Origin: Acidimicrobiia bacterium
GTDB lineage: Bacteria; Actinomycetota; Acidimicrobiia; Acidimicrobiales; Ilumatobacteraceae
Assembly (NCBI GenBank): GCA_009923785.1
Contig: RFSV01000002.1
Location: 1-64,000 of the forward strand
DNA length: 64,000 nt
Direction of reading: 5' to 3'
The stretch's first letter is position 1. Each line of letters starts with the position of its first letter. Shown here piece by piece: positions 33,423 to 42,205 of this stretch. The translations under genes were made by a program, and so were the position numbers. The notes under the pieces were generated by a model. It made no database searches and had not been told where the DNA came from. It saw only the letters and a list, made by a program, of their open reading frames with translations.

Positions 33423-34379
33423 GTGTCGTCCACTCGGCGAGGCGTTCTTTGGATCCTGACGAGTGCCTTCGCCTATTCCCTCTTCACGGTCTTCGGAAAG
33501 AACGTTCTCGAGCAACTGCGAACGACCGATGTCTTGTTCTGGCGCTTCATGATCGCCGTTCCGATCTCGTGGTCGGTGGTCGCATTCCGGCGATCACGCG
33601 GAGTCGGTGCGTCGGTGCGCGATGTTCGTTGGGTTCCACCATTCACGGCTGGTGTCTCGTTCGGTCTGATGGCCTTCGTTGCTTTCGAATCACTCGAACG
33701 TCTGAGCGGTGCCGTATACATCGTGTTGTGTTACACGTACCCCGCCATGGTCGCGATCGGCGCCTGGTTCGTCGGAAAACCGACGTCCAAACAGTTGTGG
33801 GGCGCGGTCGCCTTGACTCTCGTCGGCATCGCGCTGACCTTCCCAGAAATATCGAGTGGCACCGACGGACGAGCGATTACCGGAATGTTCCTGACACTCG
33901 CCAACTCTTTCATCTACGCGTGCTACATCTTGTACTCCGAGAAGTTGGTCGGAACGAGTGCATCCTCCACGACTCGACAATCGAGTCGTTACACGCACGA
34001 CGGCTTCATCACCGCCGCCTGGGGTGTCACAGGATCACTGGTGGTTGCGACAATCGTGGTCGCGACGGTGGGTGGTGTCGACATTCCTTCCGGCCACAAA
34101 TACGTCTGGTCGATGCTCGGTCTCGGTGTCATCGGAACTGTTGTGTCGAGCACGGCGTTCTTGCTTGGTGTCAAATATCTCGGACCAGCACCAGCAGCAC
34201 TCGTCGCGTCGATCGAGCCGGCAATCACTCTCGTATGGGTCGTTCTGTTCCTCGGCGAATCACTTGCTCCCATTCAACTACTGGGAGCCGCGCTCGTGAT
34301 CAGTGGTGTGGTCTGGTCGCAGACGTCACGTCGAATCAGGCCGGTCAACCCACGAGGGCGTGAAGTTCTTGCACCGTGA
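33423..34379 (+). CDS. EamA/DMT-family transporter (drug/metabolite exporter)
   Basis: 318 residues with ten predicted membrane helices in two EamA repeats: FAYSLFTVFGKNVLEQLR starts the first, and AITGMFLTLANSFIYACYIL the second. ASIEPAITLVWVVLFLGESL is the classic EamA end motif. Likely exports or imports a small metabolite. GTG start at 33423, selected by the TAGCGT element; the open frame reaches back to 33300 inside the GGDEF gene. The 3' end overlaps the convergent exported-protein gene by 35 bases. Confidence 0.9.
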   Translation: MSSTRRGVLWILTSAFAYSLFTVFGKNVLEQLRTTDVLFWRFMIAVPISWSVVAFRRSRGVGASVRDVRWVPPFTAGVSFGLMAFVAFESLERLSGAVYIVLCYTYPAMVAIGAWFVGKPTSKQLWGAVALTLVGIALTFPEISSGTDGRAITGMFLTLANSFIYACYILYSEKLVGTSASSTTRQSSRYTHDGFITAAWGVTGSLVVATIVVATVGGVDIPSGHKYVWSMLGLGVIGTVVSSTAFLLGVKYLGPAPAALVASIEPAITLVWVVLFLGESLAPIQLLGAALVISGVVWSQTSRRIRPVNPRGREVLAP

Positions 34380-35169
34380 GGCGCAGTGACGTACTCGTGG
34401 TGTAACCCGGCAGTCGTCCGCCGGAACCCACATTTGATTGCCAACTGATCTCCCAGTCGACCGCCACAGACGCATCGAAACGACCCGAGGCATGTGATGT
34501 GGAGGCGTGCCGATACGTGTACGAGCAGTTCGATGTGCCGTCATCACCGATCGACCGGTCCCACTCCTCACCTGGGCCGTCACACACGACGGATCGTCGA
34601 CCGTCGCCATCGCGCAAAGAATCCTCGGTGGAGAACGTCATGCGGACCGGAGTGGCCGTGGCTCGCGCCCAGATCACACCGCTAGGGGTCGGCAACCATG
34701 CGGTGGCCGACACGGGCTTCCACCATGAACGGTCGGCCCATATCCAGGTCGGGACGGTCACCACTCCTGCATCGGCAGGAGGTGCGAGGTGCACCGCTGG
34801 CGAACTCAATTGCCCGCGCACGAGAACTGATGCCTGCTGCGCCAACTGTGCCGGATCGAGTTGAGGTACCCAGACCACCGTCGACCATCCACTGCACGTA
34901 CGTGTGTAGAGGATGTATTCGATGCCATTCATCGTCATGGTGATCGGAGCATCAGAACTTTCTCCGGTACTCGAGTCGTATCCACCTTCCATCGTCCACA
35001 CGCAGATGGAAGCCGAACCTTCGGTCGGCGGGGTCCCGGTTTGCACTCCGGCCCAGATGGTGCCGTCGGCTGCTCCTCCACTTCCCGCTCCGTCGATGGC
35101 ATCGACACGCCCCGACATCGATGCCATCGACATCGCGACGGCCAAAGTAGAAACAGCAACCCATCTCAC
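34345..35169 (-). CDS. Exported protein of unknown function
   Basis: About 274 residues. The N-terminus VRWVAVSTLAVAMSMASMSG with a following VDAIDG looks like a Sec signal peptide. The mature part is rich in Thr, Ser and Trp (WIWADRSWWKPVSATAWLP) with a few Cys, and has no domain I recognise. The GTG at 35169 overlaps the stop of the upstream lipoprotein gene (GTGA); a GTG at 35178 is an alternative with GGAGGAG too close before it. The two exported proteins are co-transcribed and probably work together at the cell surface. Confidence 0.65.
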   Translation of the reverse strand: MRWVAVSTLAVAMSMASMSGRVDAIDGAGSGGAADGTIWAGVQTGTPPTEGSASICVWTMEGGYDSSTGESSDAPITMTMNGIEYILYTRTCSGWSTVVWVPQLDPAQLAQQASVLVRGQLSSPAVHLAPPADAGVVTVPTWIWADRSWWKPVSATAWLPTPSGVIWARATATPVRMTFSTEDSLRDGDGRRSVVCDGPGEEWDRSIGDDGTSNCSYTYRHASTSHASGRFDASVAVDWEISWQSNVGSGGRLPGYTTSTSLRLTVQELHALVG

Positions 35170-35789
35170 AACTCGCACAACTCCTCCTCGTAAACGCGTC
35201 GTTCGACCAACTCCTCACTCCATCGCCAGGCTCCGTCGACTGACTTCATCGTCCACGTCGCCCAGTGGCTCGACCACGATTCGTCGTAGATCGCACTCGA
35301 TCGACCCGGCCCGACGGCCATGGTCAAGACCACGTCGTCGCTGTGGCAGACGCGAAGCTCCACTTCGTCGATCGCGACCGGGACGACCTCGTCGATTCGG
35401 AATCGATGTGCACCGCGATCGGACGCCACGATTCCGTAGCGGACCCGATCGGCCATCACCTCGGTCAACGCATCATGAACGGGCGAACCAGGCACGGCTA
35501 GATCGTCGACCACGCACTCACGAGGATGTCGCCCACATTCGATACGTCGGAGCATCAACCATTCGAACGCCGTAGTCACGTCGGAGTTCGCTTGCTCGGC
35601 CTGGGCGCTCGTGGAAAGCACTGGCTCCGTCGAGATCGGTGCTTCGATCACGGCGAGGGGCCTCGCCGTTGGACGAACGAGAGTGCCGCTCGGTTCGGTC
35701 GATCGTGTCGATCCACACCCGGTCGACGTCATCGTCGTCATCGCTACGAGGGCGACGAGTGCGTTGACAGTTGGTCGCTTGTATGTCAT
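35166..35789 (-). CDS. Putative lipoprotein of unknown function
   Basis: 207 residues. The signal ends in a lipobox-like STGC (ALVALVAMTTMTSTGCGST), then a Thr/Pro/Ser linker and a folded part (FEWLMLRRIECGRHP, MKSVDGAWRWSEELVE) of unknown family. ATG 35789 follows a strong AAGGAGG with 5-nt spacing; the ORF reads back to 35852 but that stretch lacks signal-peptide character. Co-transcribed with the downstream exported protein and divergent from the small acidic protein at 35988, which carries the same AAGGAGG ribosome site. Confidence 0.68.
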   Translation of the reverse strand: MTYKRPTVNALVALVAMTTMTSTGCGSTRSTEPSGTLVRPTARPLAVIEAPISTEPVLSTSAQAEQANSDVTTAFEWLMLRRIECGRHPRECVVDDLAVPGSPVHDALTEVMADRVRYGIVASDRGAHRFRIDEVVPVAIDEVELRVCHSDDVVLTMAVGPGRSSAIYDESWSSHWATWTMKSVDGAWRWSEELVERRVYEEELCEL

Positions 35790-35987
35790 CGCTACCTCCT
35801 TCGGCATGGGTGTGGGACGAGAGATCCCGCCGAAGGAGACTTGCTCACTCATTCGTCAAGGTGAATAGGTCGTGGGTCCCGTCGACCGATTCCACCACGA
35901 CGGGCGACAGCTTCTCTGCCAGACTCTTTGCACGTCACCACCGGTCGACCGTCACGTTCTGGTCAATGAATGTTCAAGGAGGCAGCG

Positions 35988-36419
35988 ATGAGCAACATGC
36001 GAATCATGTCCTTGGAGCGAGACGCCGCTTCGGCTCTGCGGATCATTCTCGGCATCATGTCCGATCAACTGGTGATGTTCGGCGGAGAAGACACTGGTTG
36101 GGGCCGTCGGTCCTGGAACCTCGAGGAGATCGTCGCTCTCGAGCAACGAATCGAGACGCTCTGGCCGGACGAATCCTGGGGTATGACCGAATCAGATCCC
36201 CACTCGGCGAGCGACCGCGACCATCCGGCCAAGGATTTCGAGATCTATATCGAGGACGCCGAGTTGATCCTGGCCGGTATGGCTTTCACTGAAATGGCGA
36301 GTGCCGAGTTTCCGTGGGCCGACATGGTGCGGTGGACGAGCGATTTCATCTCGACCGAAATCCGCGCTCTCTGGACCGACGAGGAATGGCGCGGACGCGC
36401 CGCCGGCCAATGGCCCTGA
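35988..36419 (+). CDS. Small acidic protein of unknown function
   Basis: 143 residues from an ATG with AAGGAGG 4 nt upstream. It is mostly helical by eye and acidic, with many Trp (DTGWGRRSWNLEEIV, WPDESWG, FPWADMVRWTSDF). No signal peptide and no known domain. It faces the exported-protein pair across a 198-bp region and is convergent with the 2OG oxygenase gene. It could be a regulator or binding partner, but nothing shows this. Confidence 0.6.
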   Translation: MSNMRIMSLERDAASALRIILGIMSDQLVMFGGEDTGWGRRSWNLEEIVALEQRIETLWPDESWGMTESDPHSASDRDHPAKDFEIYIEDAELILAGMAFTEMASAEFPWADMVRWTSDFISTEIRALWTDEEWRGRAAGQWP

Positions 36420-36421
36420 GG

Positions 36422-37426
36422 TCACTGCCCGAGTATCGGATTGCGATAGCTGTGCGTTCCGTCGAACCGTGACAACAAGTACGGACCCGACACCATGGGC
36501 TCGTGTCGCGAAGGCTCGTCTGCCGACCGGCATGTGGGAAGACACTCGATGCGAGCGTGGAAGGGCGGCGTGACGAACAACGGAATCGAGTAGCGATCTC
36601 GTCCGATCGGATTGACGACTCGATGGGGGTTCGACACGTAACGATCGTTCGTCCAGATGGCCATGAGATCACCGAGATTCACTACCAGGTGACCATGTGG
36701 AACGACGACGTCGATCCACTCTCCCGATCGATCTTGAACCTGTAGCCCCCCCACACCGTCATCGGCCAACAAGGTGATGGTTCCGTAGTCGGTATGAGTT
36801 CCACATCCGAGTTGACCCGGCGCAGGAGTCACGCGATCACTCGGCGGATAGTGGAGCATGCGCAGATGAAGCATCGTCTCGCCGTCGAGATCTTCGAAGA
36901 AGTTCGGGTCGAGGTCGAGGGCCATGGCCAGACCGCGCTGCATACGTAGCGACGCCTCGGTGACCTCGTCGAAATAGGACTGCCAAGCCTCACGAAATCC
37001 CGGCAGTTCAGGCAGCTGATTCGGCCCATGGAGCGGCGTTCCGGCCCGGACTTCGGGATGGTTGAGACCGTGCTCGATTCCGGAGTCGATGGTCTCTTTC
37101 AGATCACCGGCTCGAAATCGGCTGATGTCGCCTCCATCACCGAGCGCGCCTTCCAGACTTTCGGCCTCCATCGCCACGTAACCCCGATGGTGGGCACTTC
37201 GACCGATCGAAATGAGTTCCTTCTCCTCGGCCGGCAATGCGAAGAACTCGCGCATGGCGTCGAGGAATCGCTCTTTGGTCTCGTCTGCTACGCCATGTCC
37301 AGTGACGAGTAGGAATCCGAGTCGCCGACAGATGCTGTCGATCAGATCGGCTGATTCACGCGCTGCTGACGTGCCATAGGCGTTTCCCGTGGCAAATGGC
37401 GAGATGTCGACGACGGGAAGACCCAC
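36422..37426 (-). CDS. 2-oxoglutarate/Fe(II)-dependent oxygenase, isopenicillin-N-synthase family
   Basis: 334 residues. The N-terminal DIOX_N domain (PVVDISPFATGN, RRLGFLLVTGHGV) and the C-terminal Fe/2OG domain: first iron His and Asp in GTHTDYG, distal His in SNPHRVVNP, and RYSIPLF as the 2OG-binding Arg-x-Ser. It should hydroxylate, desaturate or cyclise a small substrate. GTG start with TAGTGT 7 nt upstream; that TAG is also the stop of the upstream permease gene. It follows an ABC uptake system, which may supply the substrate. Confidence 0.9.
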   Translation of the reverse strand: MGLPVVDISPFATGNAYGTSAARESADLIDSICRRLGFLLVTGHGVADETKERFLDAMREFFALPAEEKELISIGRSAHHRGYVAMEAESLEGALGDGGDISRFRAGDLKETIDSGIEHGLNHPEVRAGTPLHGPNQLPELPGFREAWQSYFDEVTEASLRMQRGLAMALDLDPNFFEDLDGETMLHLRMLHYPPSDRVTPAPGQLGCGTHTDYGTITLLADDGVGGLQVQDRSGEWIDVVVPHGHLVVNLGDLMAIWTNDRYVSNPHRVVNPIGRDRYSIPLFVTPPFHARIECLPTCRSADEPSRHEPMVSGPYLLSRFDGTHSYRNPILGQ

Positions 37427-37439
37427 GCCGGTGACACTA
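37427..37439 (-). promoter_or_regulatory. Leaderless -10 for the 2OG oxygenase, sharing the upstream stop codon
   Basis: Minus strand TAGTGT, 7-nt spacer, GTG at 37426. TAG is the stop of the livHM-type gene. Confidence 0.55.
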
Positions 37440-39416
37440 GTGAACGGACGCAGCCGCCGCCCTTTGCTTCTTGGCGCGAGCCTCGGCCACCTGCAGGCGA
37501 ATTCCTCCGGCGATTCCTTCGGGGTTGAGAATCGCCGTGATGATCAGCAATACGCCACCGATCAAAGCTTCCCAACTACCCAGCCCGTCGAAAAGTCGAC
37601 TCATGCCGTAGAACGCGATACCGGCCTGGGCCGTGATACCCGCCGTCACGGCCCCACTCACACTTGTGATACCTCCGAGGTAAGCGACCGAAAGAGCCGT
37701 GAGCGACGCGACCACTCCGTATGACAAGTCGGACACCGAACCGAATCGATAAGCGATCAAGGTTCCGCCCACACCGGCGATGAAAGACGAGGCAGCGAAC
37801 ATCGTCATCTTCACGCGTGTCACATCGATGCCGACTGCGGCTGCCGCACGCTCGTTACCTCGAACTGCAAGCATGACGCGACCGGACCCCGACCTTCTGA
37901 TGTTCGCAACGAGCAAGCCGAGCAACGCAAGGATGACGACGAGAAAAACTCCAAAAACAGGTCTCGAGACGTTCGTCCCGTAGACGAGTCCAAGATCCCA
38001 ACTTCCCAACGACGGATTGGGAACCTTTGCGCCACCGGTGGAGATGTCACCGATGACCCAGGGGTTCTTGAAGACGAATTCAGCGATGGTCACTCCACCG
38101 GCCAACGTGACGATGGCCAGATTGGTGCCGCGCACACGCAAAGCTGGGATTCCGACGATCAGTCCGAAAACCATGGCAGCAGTTGCAGCAAGTAGTGGCG
38201 CGATCGGGAACGGAATGTCGTACCTCATGGCCAACTTCGACAACGCAAACCCCGCGATCCCCGCGAATGCCATCTGCGAGAGCGACGTCTGTCCTCCGAA
38301 TCCGGTGAGAACGACGAGTGACAGAGCGAGAACCGCTGCGATGACAGTCGTCATGATGGCAGCGCGCCACAGCGGGCCAAGAACAACAATGCCGGCAATG
38401 GCCAGAAGTGTCGGCACAAGGAATGAGACGGGTGTGACTCGGGCCGGAGGAACCGTCGGCAACTTCCACATCTTCACCGCTCCACGGTCGGGAAGACGCT
38501 CACCGAGGAACACCATGGTGAGGATGATGATGACGAAAGGTATTCCTTCGCGTGCGCCGTATTCAGGAAACCAAGAGAGATCGTTCTGAAGTTTGGTGCA
38601 GAGAGACTGACCCATACCGATGAGCACTCCGGTCACGACAGTCGGTCCGAAGTTCTGAAACTTACCGATGAGAGCTGCACCGAGGGCAGGCACCAGGAAT
38701 CCGAAGGTGTAGATGGTCGGATTCAACTGAAGTTGTGGCGCGGCCAGGATCGCCAAGAACGTCGTGATCACTGACGAAAGGACCCAACCGAGTCCGGCCA
38801 GAAAGTCGGGTGAGTAGCCGAGTAGCACTGCGCCCTTTTCGTTCTCTGCAGAAGCTCGAATAGCGAGGCCTATCCGTAGGAATCGACTACCCACCCACAG
38901 AGCTGCAGCAATGGCCAGCACGATGAAGAGCAACCACAGGCCGTCGCGCGGGACAGTCAGATCGCGAGTGATGGTGACCGGCTCACGTGGGAGGATTTTC
39001 GGGACGCGAATCGCCGACATGTCCTCGAATCGCCGAGCGACCAACGTAATGAACACGATGATCAAGCCAACACTCGCCACGACCTTGGCCAGAGCTGGAG
39101 CCTGTCTCAGAGGTTTGAAAATCAGCACATAGACAAGCAGTCCGAGAACTGCTGACGTGAGAAGCGCGAGGAGAAGTGCCCACCTGTAACCCACGTCGTC
39201 CCCGAAGTGGTATCGGTCGGGTAGTCCGGGAATGGGGAACGGATACGAACCGTTGCGCAAATCGGCATACACGTACGTCGACCACATCGCCATCGCGCCA
39301 GCTGCAAAGTTCACGACACCAGATGCCTGATACGTGATCACCATTCCCACGCCGAGGGCGGCGATGATGGCACCAGCTGCGCTACCGAGCAGCAGATAGA
39401 AGAGGTAGTCGGTCAT
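37437..39416 (-). CDS. Branched-chain amino-acid-type ABC permease, LivH-LivM fusion
   Basis: 659 residues, one uninterrupted frame. Residues about 1-300 are the LivH-like permease (YLLLGSAAGAIIAALGVGMV at the start, EAA-like loop around ENEKGAVLLGYSP) and about 320-659 the LivM-like one (LTGFGGQTSLSQMAFAGIAG, RGNERAAAAVGIDVTRVKM). Fused LivHM proteins are common in actinobacteria. It starts 45 bp after the binding-protein gene, so they form an operon. The window has no LivG or LivF ATPase next to it, so the ATPases must be elsewhere. The substrate may be an amino acid, amide or aromatic acid. Confidence 0.92.
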   Translation of the reverse strand: MTDYLFYLLLGSAAGAIIAALGVGMVITYQASGVVNFAAGAMAMWSTYVYADLRNGSYPFPIPGLPDRYHFGDDVGYRWALLLALLTSAVLGLLVYVLIFKPLRQAPALAKVVASVGLIIVFITLVARRFEDMSAIRVPKILPREPVTITRDLTVPRDGLWLLFIVLAIAAALWVGSRFLRIGLAIRASAENEKGAVLLGYSPDFLAGLGWVLSSVITTFLAILAAPQLQLNPTIYTFGFLVPALGAALIGKFQNFGPTVVTGVLIGMGQSLCTKLQNDLSWFPEYGAREGIPFVIIILTMVFLGERLPDRGAVKMWKLPTVPPARVTPVSFLVPTLLAIAGIVVLGPLWRAAIMTTVIAAVLALSLVVLTGFGGQTSLSQMAFAGIAGFALSKLAMRYDIPFPIAPLLAATAAMVFGLIVGIPALRVRGTNLAIVTLAGGVTIAEFVFKNPWVIGDISTGGAKVPNPSLGSWDLGLVYGTNVSRPVFGVFLVVILALLGLLVANIRRSGSGRVMLAVRGNERAAAAVGIDVTRVKMTMFAASSFIAGVGGTLIAYRFGSVSDLSYGVVASLTALSVAYLGGITSVSGAVTAGITAQAGIAFYGMSRLFDGLGSWEALIGGVLLIITAILNPEGIAGGIRLQVAEARAKKQRAAAASVH

Positions 39417-39461
39417 CGACCGTTCACCTCGTCCATCTGCTGCTCGACAACATCTCTCATG

Positions 39462-40802
39462 TCAGGGAAGGTACGGCAGGCTGTCGACGAGTTCGAGTCC
39501 TTCCACGGGACCAACCACTCCATCACCCTTGTATTCCGCGAACGGGAAGACGAATGAGCAGACTGCTGGATAAGCAGCCGACGCACCGCATTTGATCGGG
39601 GTCACACCACCGAAGAAGTACAGGCCATCGCCGTTCTTCAGGAAGTCGTACAACGACTCACCGGTGAGTTCGATACCCCGCTCGACCATCAGATTGCCGT
39701 AGTCGATGAGTGACATGTACAAGCTGTAGCCGAGGCCACCGAGGCCGAGTCCGGCCGCCGTCACCTCGTCCTCGGAAATTCCCATGACCGGAGCCAGGAG
39801 CTTCTTCAAGAGAGCTCGCTCGGGTGTGTCTTTTTCTTCGGCAAGTCCGGCGAACATCCATCCCTCGGCTTCGTCACCGACCACGTCGATGACATCTTTG
39901 TCGGCACAGATGTTGGTTGTGATCACCGGGATGGTGATGCCCAGCGATGCACGTCCACGCATCGTTCCGATACATCCCGCATCGGCGTAGAGCGACACGA
40001 TCACATCCGGATTGCTGCTGGCAGCTTCTCGAACGAGACCTTGGTAGCCCGCATCAGTCTCGTTGTCGCCACCCTTCACGGCCTCCCACGCGATTCCGGC
40101 CTTGTCGAGAGCCGCCGTGAGTGATGCGGCCGTCGAGTTGGCGCCAGCGTTGTCGGCGTGGATGACGGACACGTTCTTGGCGTCGTAGTAATCCTTGGCG
40201 ACTGCGGCGATCGCTGCCTGAGACGTGGCGTTACCGCCCGTCAGGAAGAGGGCATTGGCTGTGTAGTCGATCGGGAGAATGGGAAGGACGCCGATGACTG
40301 GGATTCCAGCTGCCTCGTACACCTTGTAATCCGGGAAGAGATCAAGACCAAGCAGGATGAGTTCGACATTCTTCCCCACCAACTCCTGAGCACAAGCCTG
40401 TGACGTTTCTGGGGAGCCATTGGCGACGCAGGTTTCGAGCTTCACAGGACGGTTGCCCAGGCCACCGTGCTCGTTGGTGTAGTCGACGGCTGCCGACAGG
40501 AATCGACGAATGTCCGGAAAGTCGAGACCGGCTCCGCCTTCGGTGTTCACCATTCCGACGACCATTTCCGGACCTGTGGGCGGTCCGGGTTCGTCGGACG
40601 GAGCTGACGTCTCGGCAGGTGCTTCGGTGTCATCGCTCGATGAGTCGGACGGAGCTTCCGTGGCACTCGGTGCCTCGGTCTCAGACGGAGCATCGCTCGC
40701 GCCTCCCCCGTCGTCGCCTCCACACGCTGCAAAAGCCATCGAACTCGCCACGGCTACAGCGATCCAGGCCCGTCGTCCAACGGGCATTCCCCTCATCTTC
40801 AT
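39462..40802 (-). CDS. Branched-chain-type ABC transporter substrate-binding lipoprotein
   Basis: 446 residues. The lipobox AFAACGG gives the lipidated Cys27, followed by an acidic, Ser/Glu/Ala/Pro linker (residues about 28-75) typical of cell-surface binding proteins in this lineage. The mature part MVVGMVNTEGGAGLDFPDIR and VKLETCVANGSPETS is the type I periplasmic-binding fold of the LivK/aromatic-acid group. Ribosome site GAGGGGGG before the ATG. It lies between the fused permease and a carotenoid oxygenase gene. Confidence 0.9.
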   Translation of the reverse strand: MKMRGMPVGRRAWIAVAVASSMAFAACGGDDGGGASDAPSETEAPSATEAPSDSSSDDTEAPAETSAPSDEPGPPTGPEMVVGMVNTEGGAGLDFPDIRRFLSAAVDYTNEHGGLGNRPVKLETCVANGSPETSQACAQELVGKNVELILLGLDLFPDYKVYEAAGIPVIGVLPILPIDYTANALFLTGGNATSQAAIAAVAKDYYDAKNVSVIHADNAGANSTAASLTAALDKAGIAWEAVKGGDNETDAGYQGLVREAASSNPDVIVSLYADAGCIGTMRGRASLGITIPVITTNICADKDVIDVVGDEAEGWMFAGLAEEKDTPERALLKKLLAPVMGISEDEVTAAGLGLGGLGYSLYMSLIDYGNLMVERGIELTGESLYDFLKNGDGLYFFGGVTPIKCGASAAYPAVCSFVFPFAEYKGDGVVGPVEGLELVDSLPYLP

Positions 40803-40817
40803 TTTCCCCCCTCTAAT

Positions 40818-40830
40818 GCCGCAATGCGGC
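40818..40830. repeat. 13-bp palindrome upstream of the binding-protein gene
   Basis: GCCGCAATGCGGC: 6-bp arms around a single A, in the 31-bp gap between the carotenoid oxygenase stop and the binding-protein start. Possible operator; too short for a terminator. Confidence 0.35.
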
Positions 40831-40833
40831 GTT

Positions 40834-42174
40834 TCAGTCGGCCACAGCGGCCGGTACCCAACTGCCGTGGAATCCGAAGGGAATCCGCGGCAACTGAATC
40901 TTTGCGATCGGTTCGTCCGCCATGGTGAGAGCGTCGAAGATCACGAACTCGCTGGAATCGGATGCCTGGTCGTACACGTAGGTCATCAGATAACCATCGT
41001 CCTCGGACGAAGCAGACGCCGACGGTACGAACACCGCCTCACCCGACACCCGTCCCTTGCCCAGTTCGACCGACTGGCGACTACCGCGCTCGCGGTCGTA
41101 CTTCAAAATCGCTCCGGCGTCGACCTCGCCGAAACCGGCGTTCCCCATCGACATTTCGTAGCCATAGCGATGCTTCTTGCCGATCACGGCATCGTTCACG
41201 CGTGGGAACTCGGCCGGACGATCGTCGATTTGCTCCTCCGACACTTTGCCCGTGGTGGTGTTGATGACCCAACGCCACAACATGGGATTCGGGAAGTCCA
41301 TGTCGTCGTCACGCCAGATGTGGTCGAATCGGGCGACGTCGAGAACGATCTTGTCGCCGTCTTCGTAGCTGTTCATCGGATGGAACACGTAACACGGATT
41401 GATGTCGTACCACTTGACCTGCGAGTCGTTACCGGTACGCGGCATGACTCCGAGACGAGCCGGATACGTGTCGCTCCAATGGATGGGCATCTTGCCCTCG
41501 AGCGCCAAGTCGAGATTGAACACCGCCGGAAGATCCATGAAGATCACATGGTTCTCGGTGATGTTGAAGTCATGCATCATGGTGGGTCCGGTCACGGTGA
41601 TGGGCTCGACTTGCACAAGTCGACCGTCAGCTGAAACGCGCAGATAGGTGAGGTACGGCTCGAGTGGTGCGTACCCGAAGGCCAAGAGTTCCCCTGTTGT
41701 CGGACAGATCTTGGGATGAGCTGTGAACGGACCCTTCAGAACCCCACCGAAGTCGGTTGAGCCCACCGTGTTGAGTTCACCGTCGAGAACGTACGGGAAG
41801 TGTCCCTCTTCAAGAGCGAGGATTTTTCCGGCATGACCGACGATGTGCGTGTTCGCCTTCGAGCAGGTCATGTCGAGGGTGACGCTCGGGTCGAGGATGT
41901 CGATCGACGGATCGGCGATGAAGGGTGTTTGCACGTACCGATTGCGGTACCACTGCGCCTTGCCATCGCGAAGGCGAACACCGTGGATCATGCCGTCGCC
42001 GAAGAACGGGTGGGCACTCATTCCCGTAAGCGGGTTGGCGCCGTTACGGAGATAGCGCCCGTCGAGCTCGGGTGGAACGGTTCCGATCACCTTCAGATCG
42101 GTGAGCGTCACTTCCTCGGTGACGGGACGACCGTTACCTTGCAGGTGGGCCGGAACTTCTTCGGTCATCGACAT
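40834..42174 (-). CDS. Carotenoid/stilbene cleavage oxygenase (RPE65/CCD family)
   Basis: 446 residues. The four iron-ligand histidines are visible in FTAHPKICPTTG, MMHDFNITENH, YVFHPMNSYED and FGFHGSWVP. DGRYLRNGANP and GDGMIHGVRLRDG are also family-typical. It cleaves a C=C bond of a carotenoid, retinoid or stilbene with O2. ATG 42174 with AAGGAG upstream; the frame reads to 42264 but that part is intergenic. Downstream genes encode an ABC importer and a 2OG oxygenase, which suggests an aromatic or apocarotenoid-degradation unit. Confidence 0.9.
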   Translation of the reverse strand: MSMTEEVPAHLQGNGRPVTEEVTLTDLKVIGTVPPELDGRYLRNGANPLTGMSAHPFFGDGMIHGVRLRDGKAQWYRNRYVQTPFIADPSIDILDPSVTLDMTCSKANTHIVGHAGKILALEEGHFPYVLDGELNTVGSTDFGGVLKGPFTAHPKICPTTGELLAFGYAPLEPYLTYLRVSADGRLVQVEPITVTGPTMMHDFNITENHVIFMDLPAVFNLDLALEGKMPIHWSDTYPARLGVMPRTGNDSQVKWYDINPCYVFHPMNSYEDGDKIVLDVARFDHIWRDDDMDFPNPMLWRWVINTTTGKVSEEQIDDRPAEFPRVNDAVIGKKHRYGYEMSMGNAGFGEVDAGAILKYDRERGSRQSVELGKGRVSGEAVFVPSASASSEDDGYLMTYVYDQASDSSEFVIFDALTMADEPIAKIQLPRIPFGFHGSWVPAAVAD

Positions 42175-42205
42175 GATGGACTCCTTTCGACGTTGTCGTA
42201 TTGGG

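Noticed and set aside
33969-33989. 9-bp inverted repeat ACGACTCGA-CAA-TCGAGTCGT in the EamA gene
   Set aside because: Roughly one such repeat is expected by chance; it lies in a loop-coding region with no other signal.
37437-39416. Two separate livH and livM genes
   Set aside because: The frame is continuous for 659 codons with no internal stop; a natural fusion is the better call.
40510-41634. 374-codon plus-strand ORF
   Set aside because: It is antisense to the binding-protein and carotenoid oxygenase genes, which have complete motifs; codon-phase shadow.
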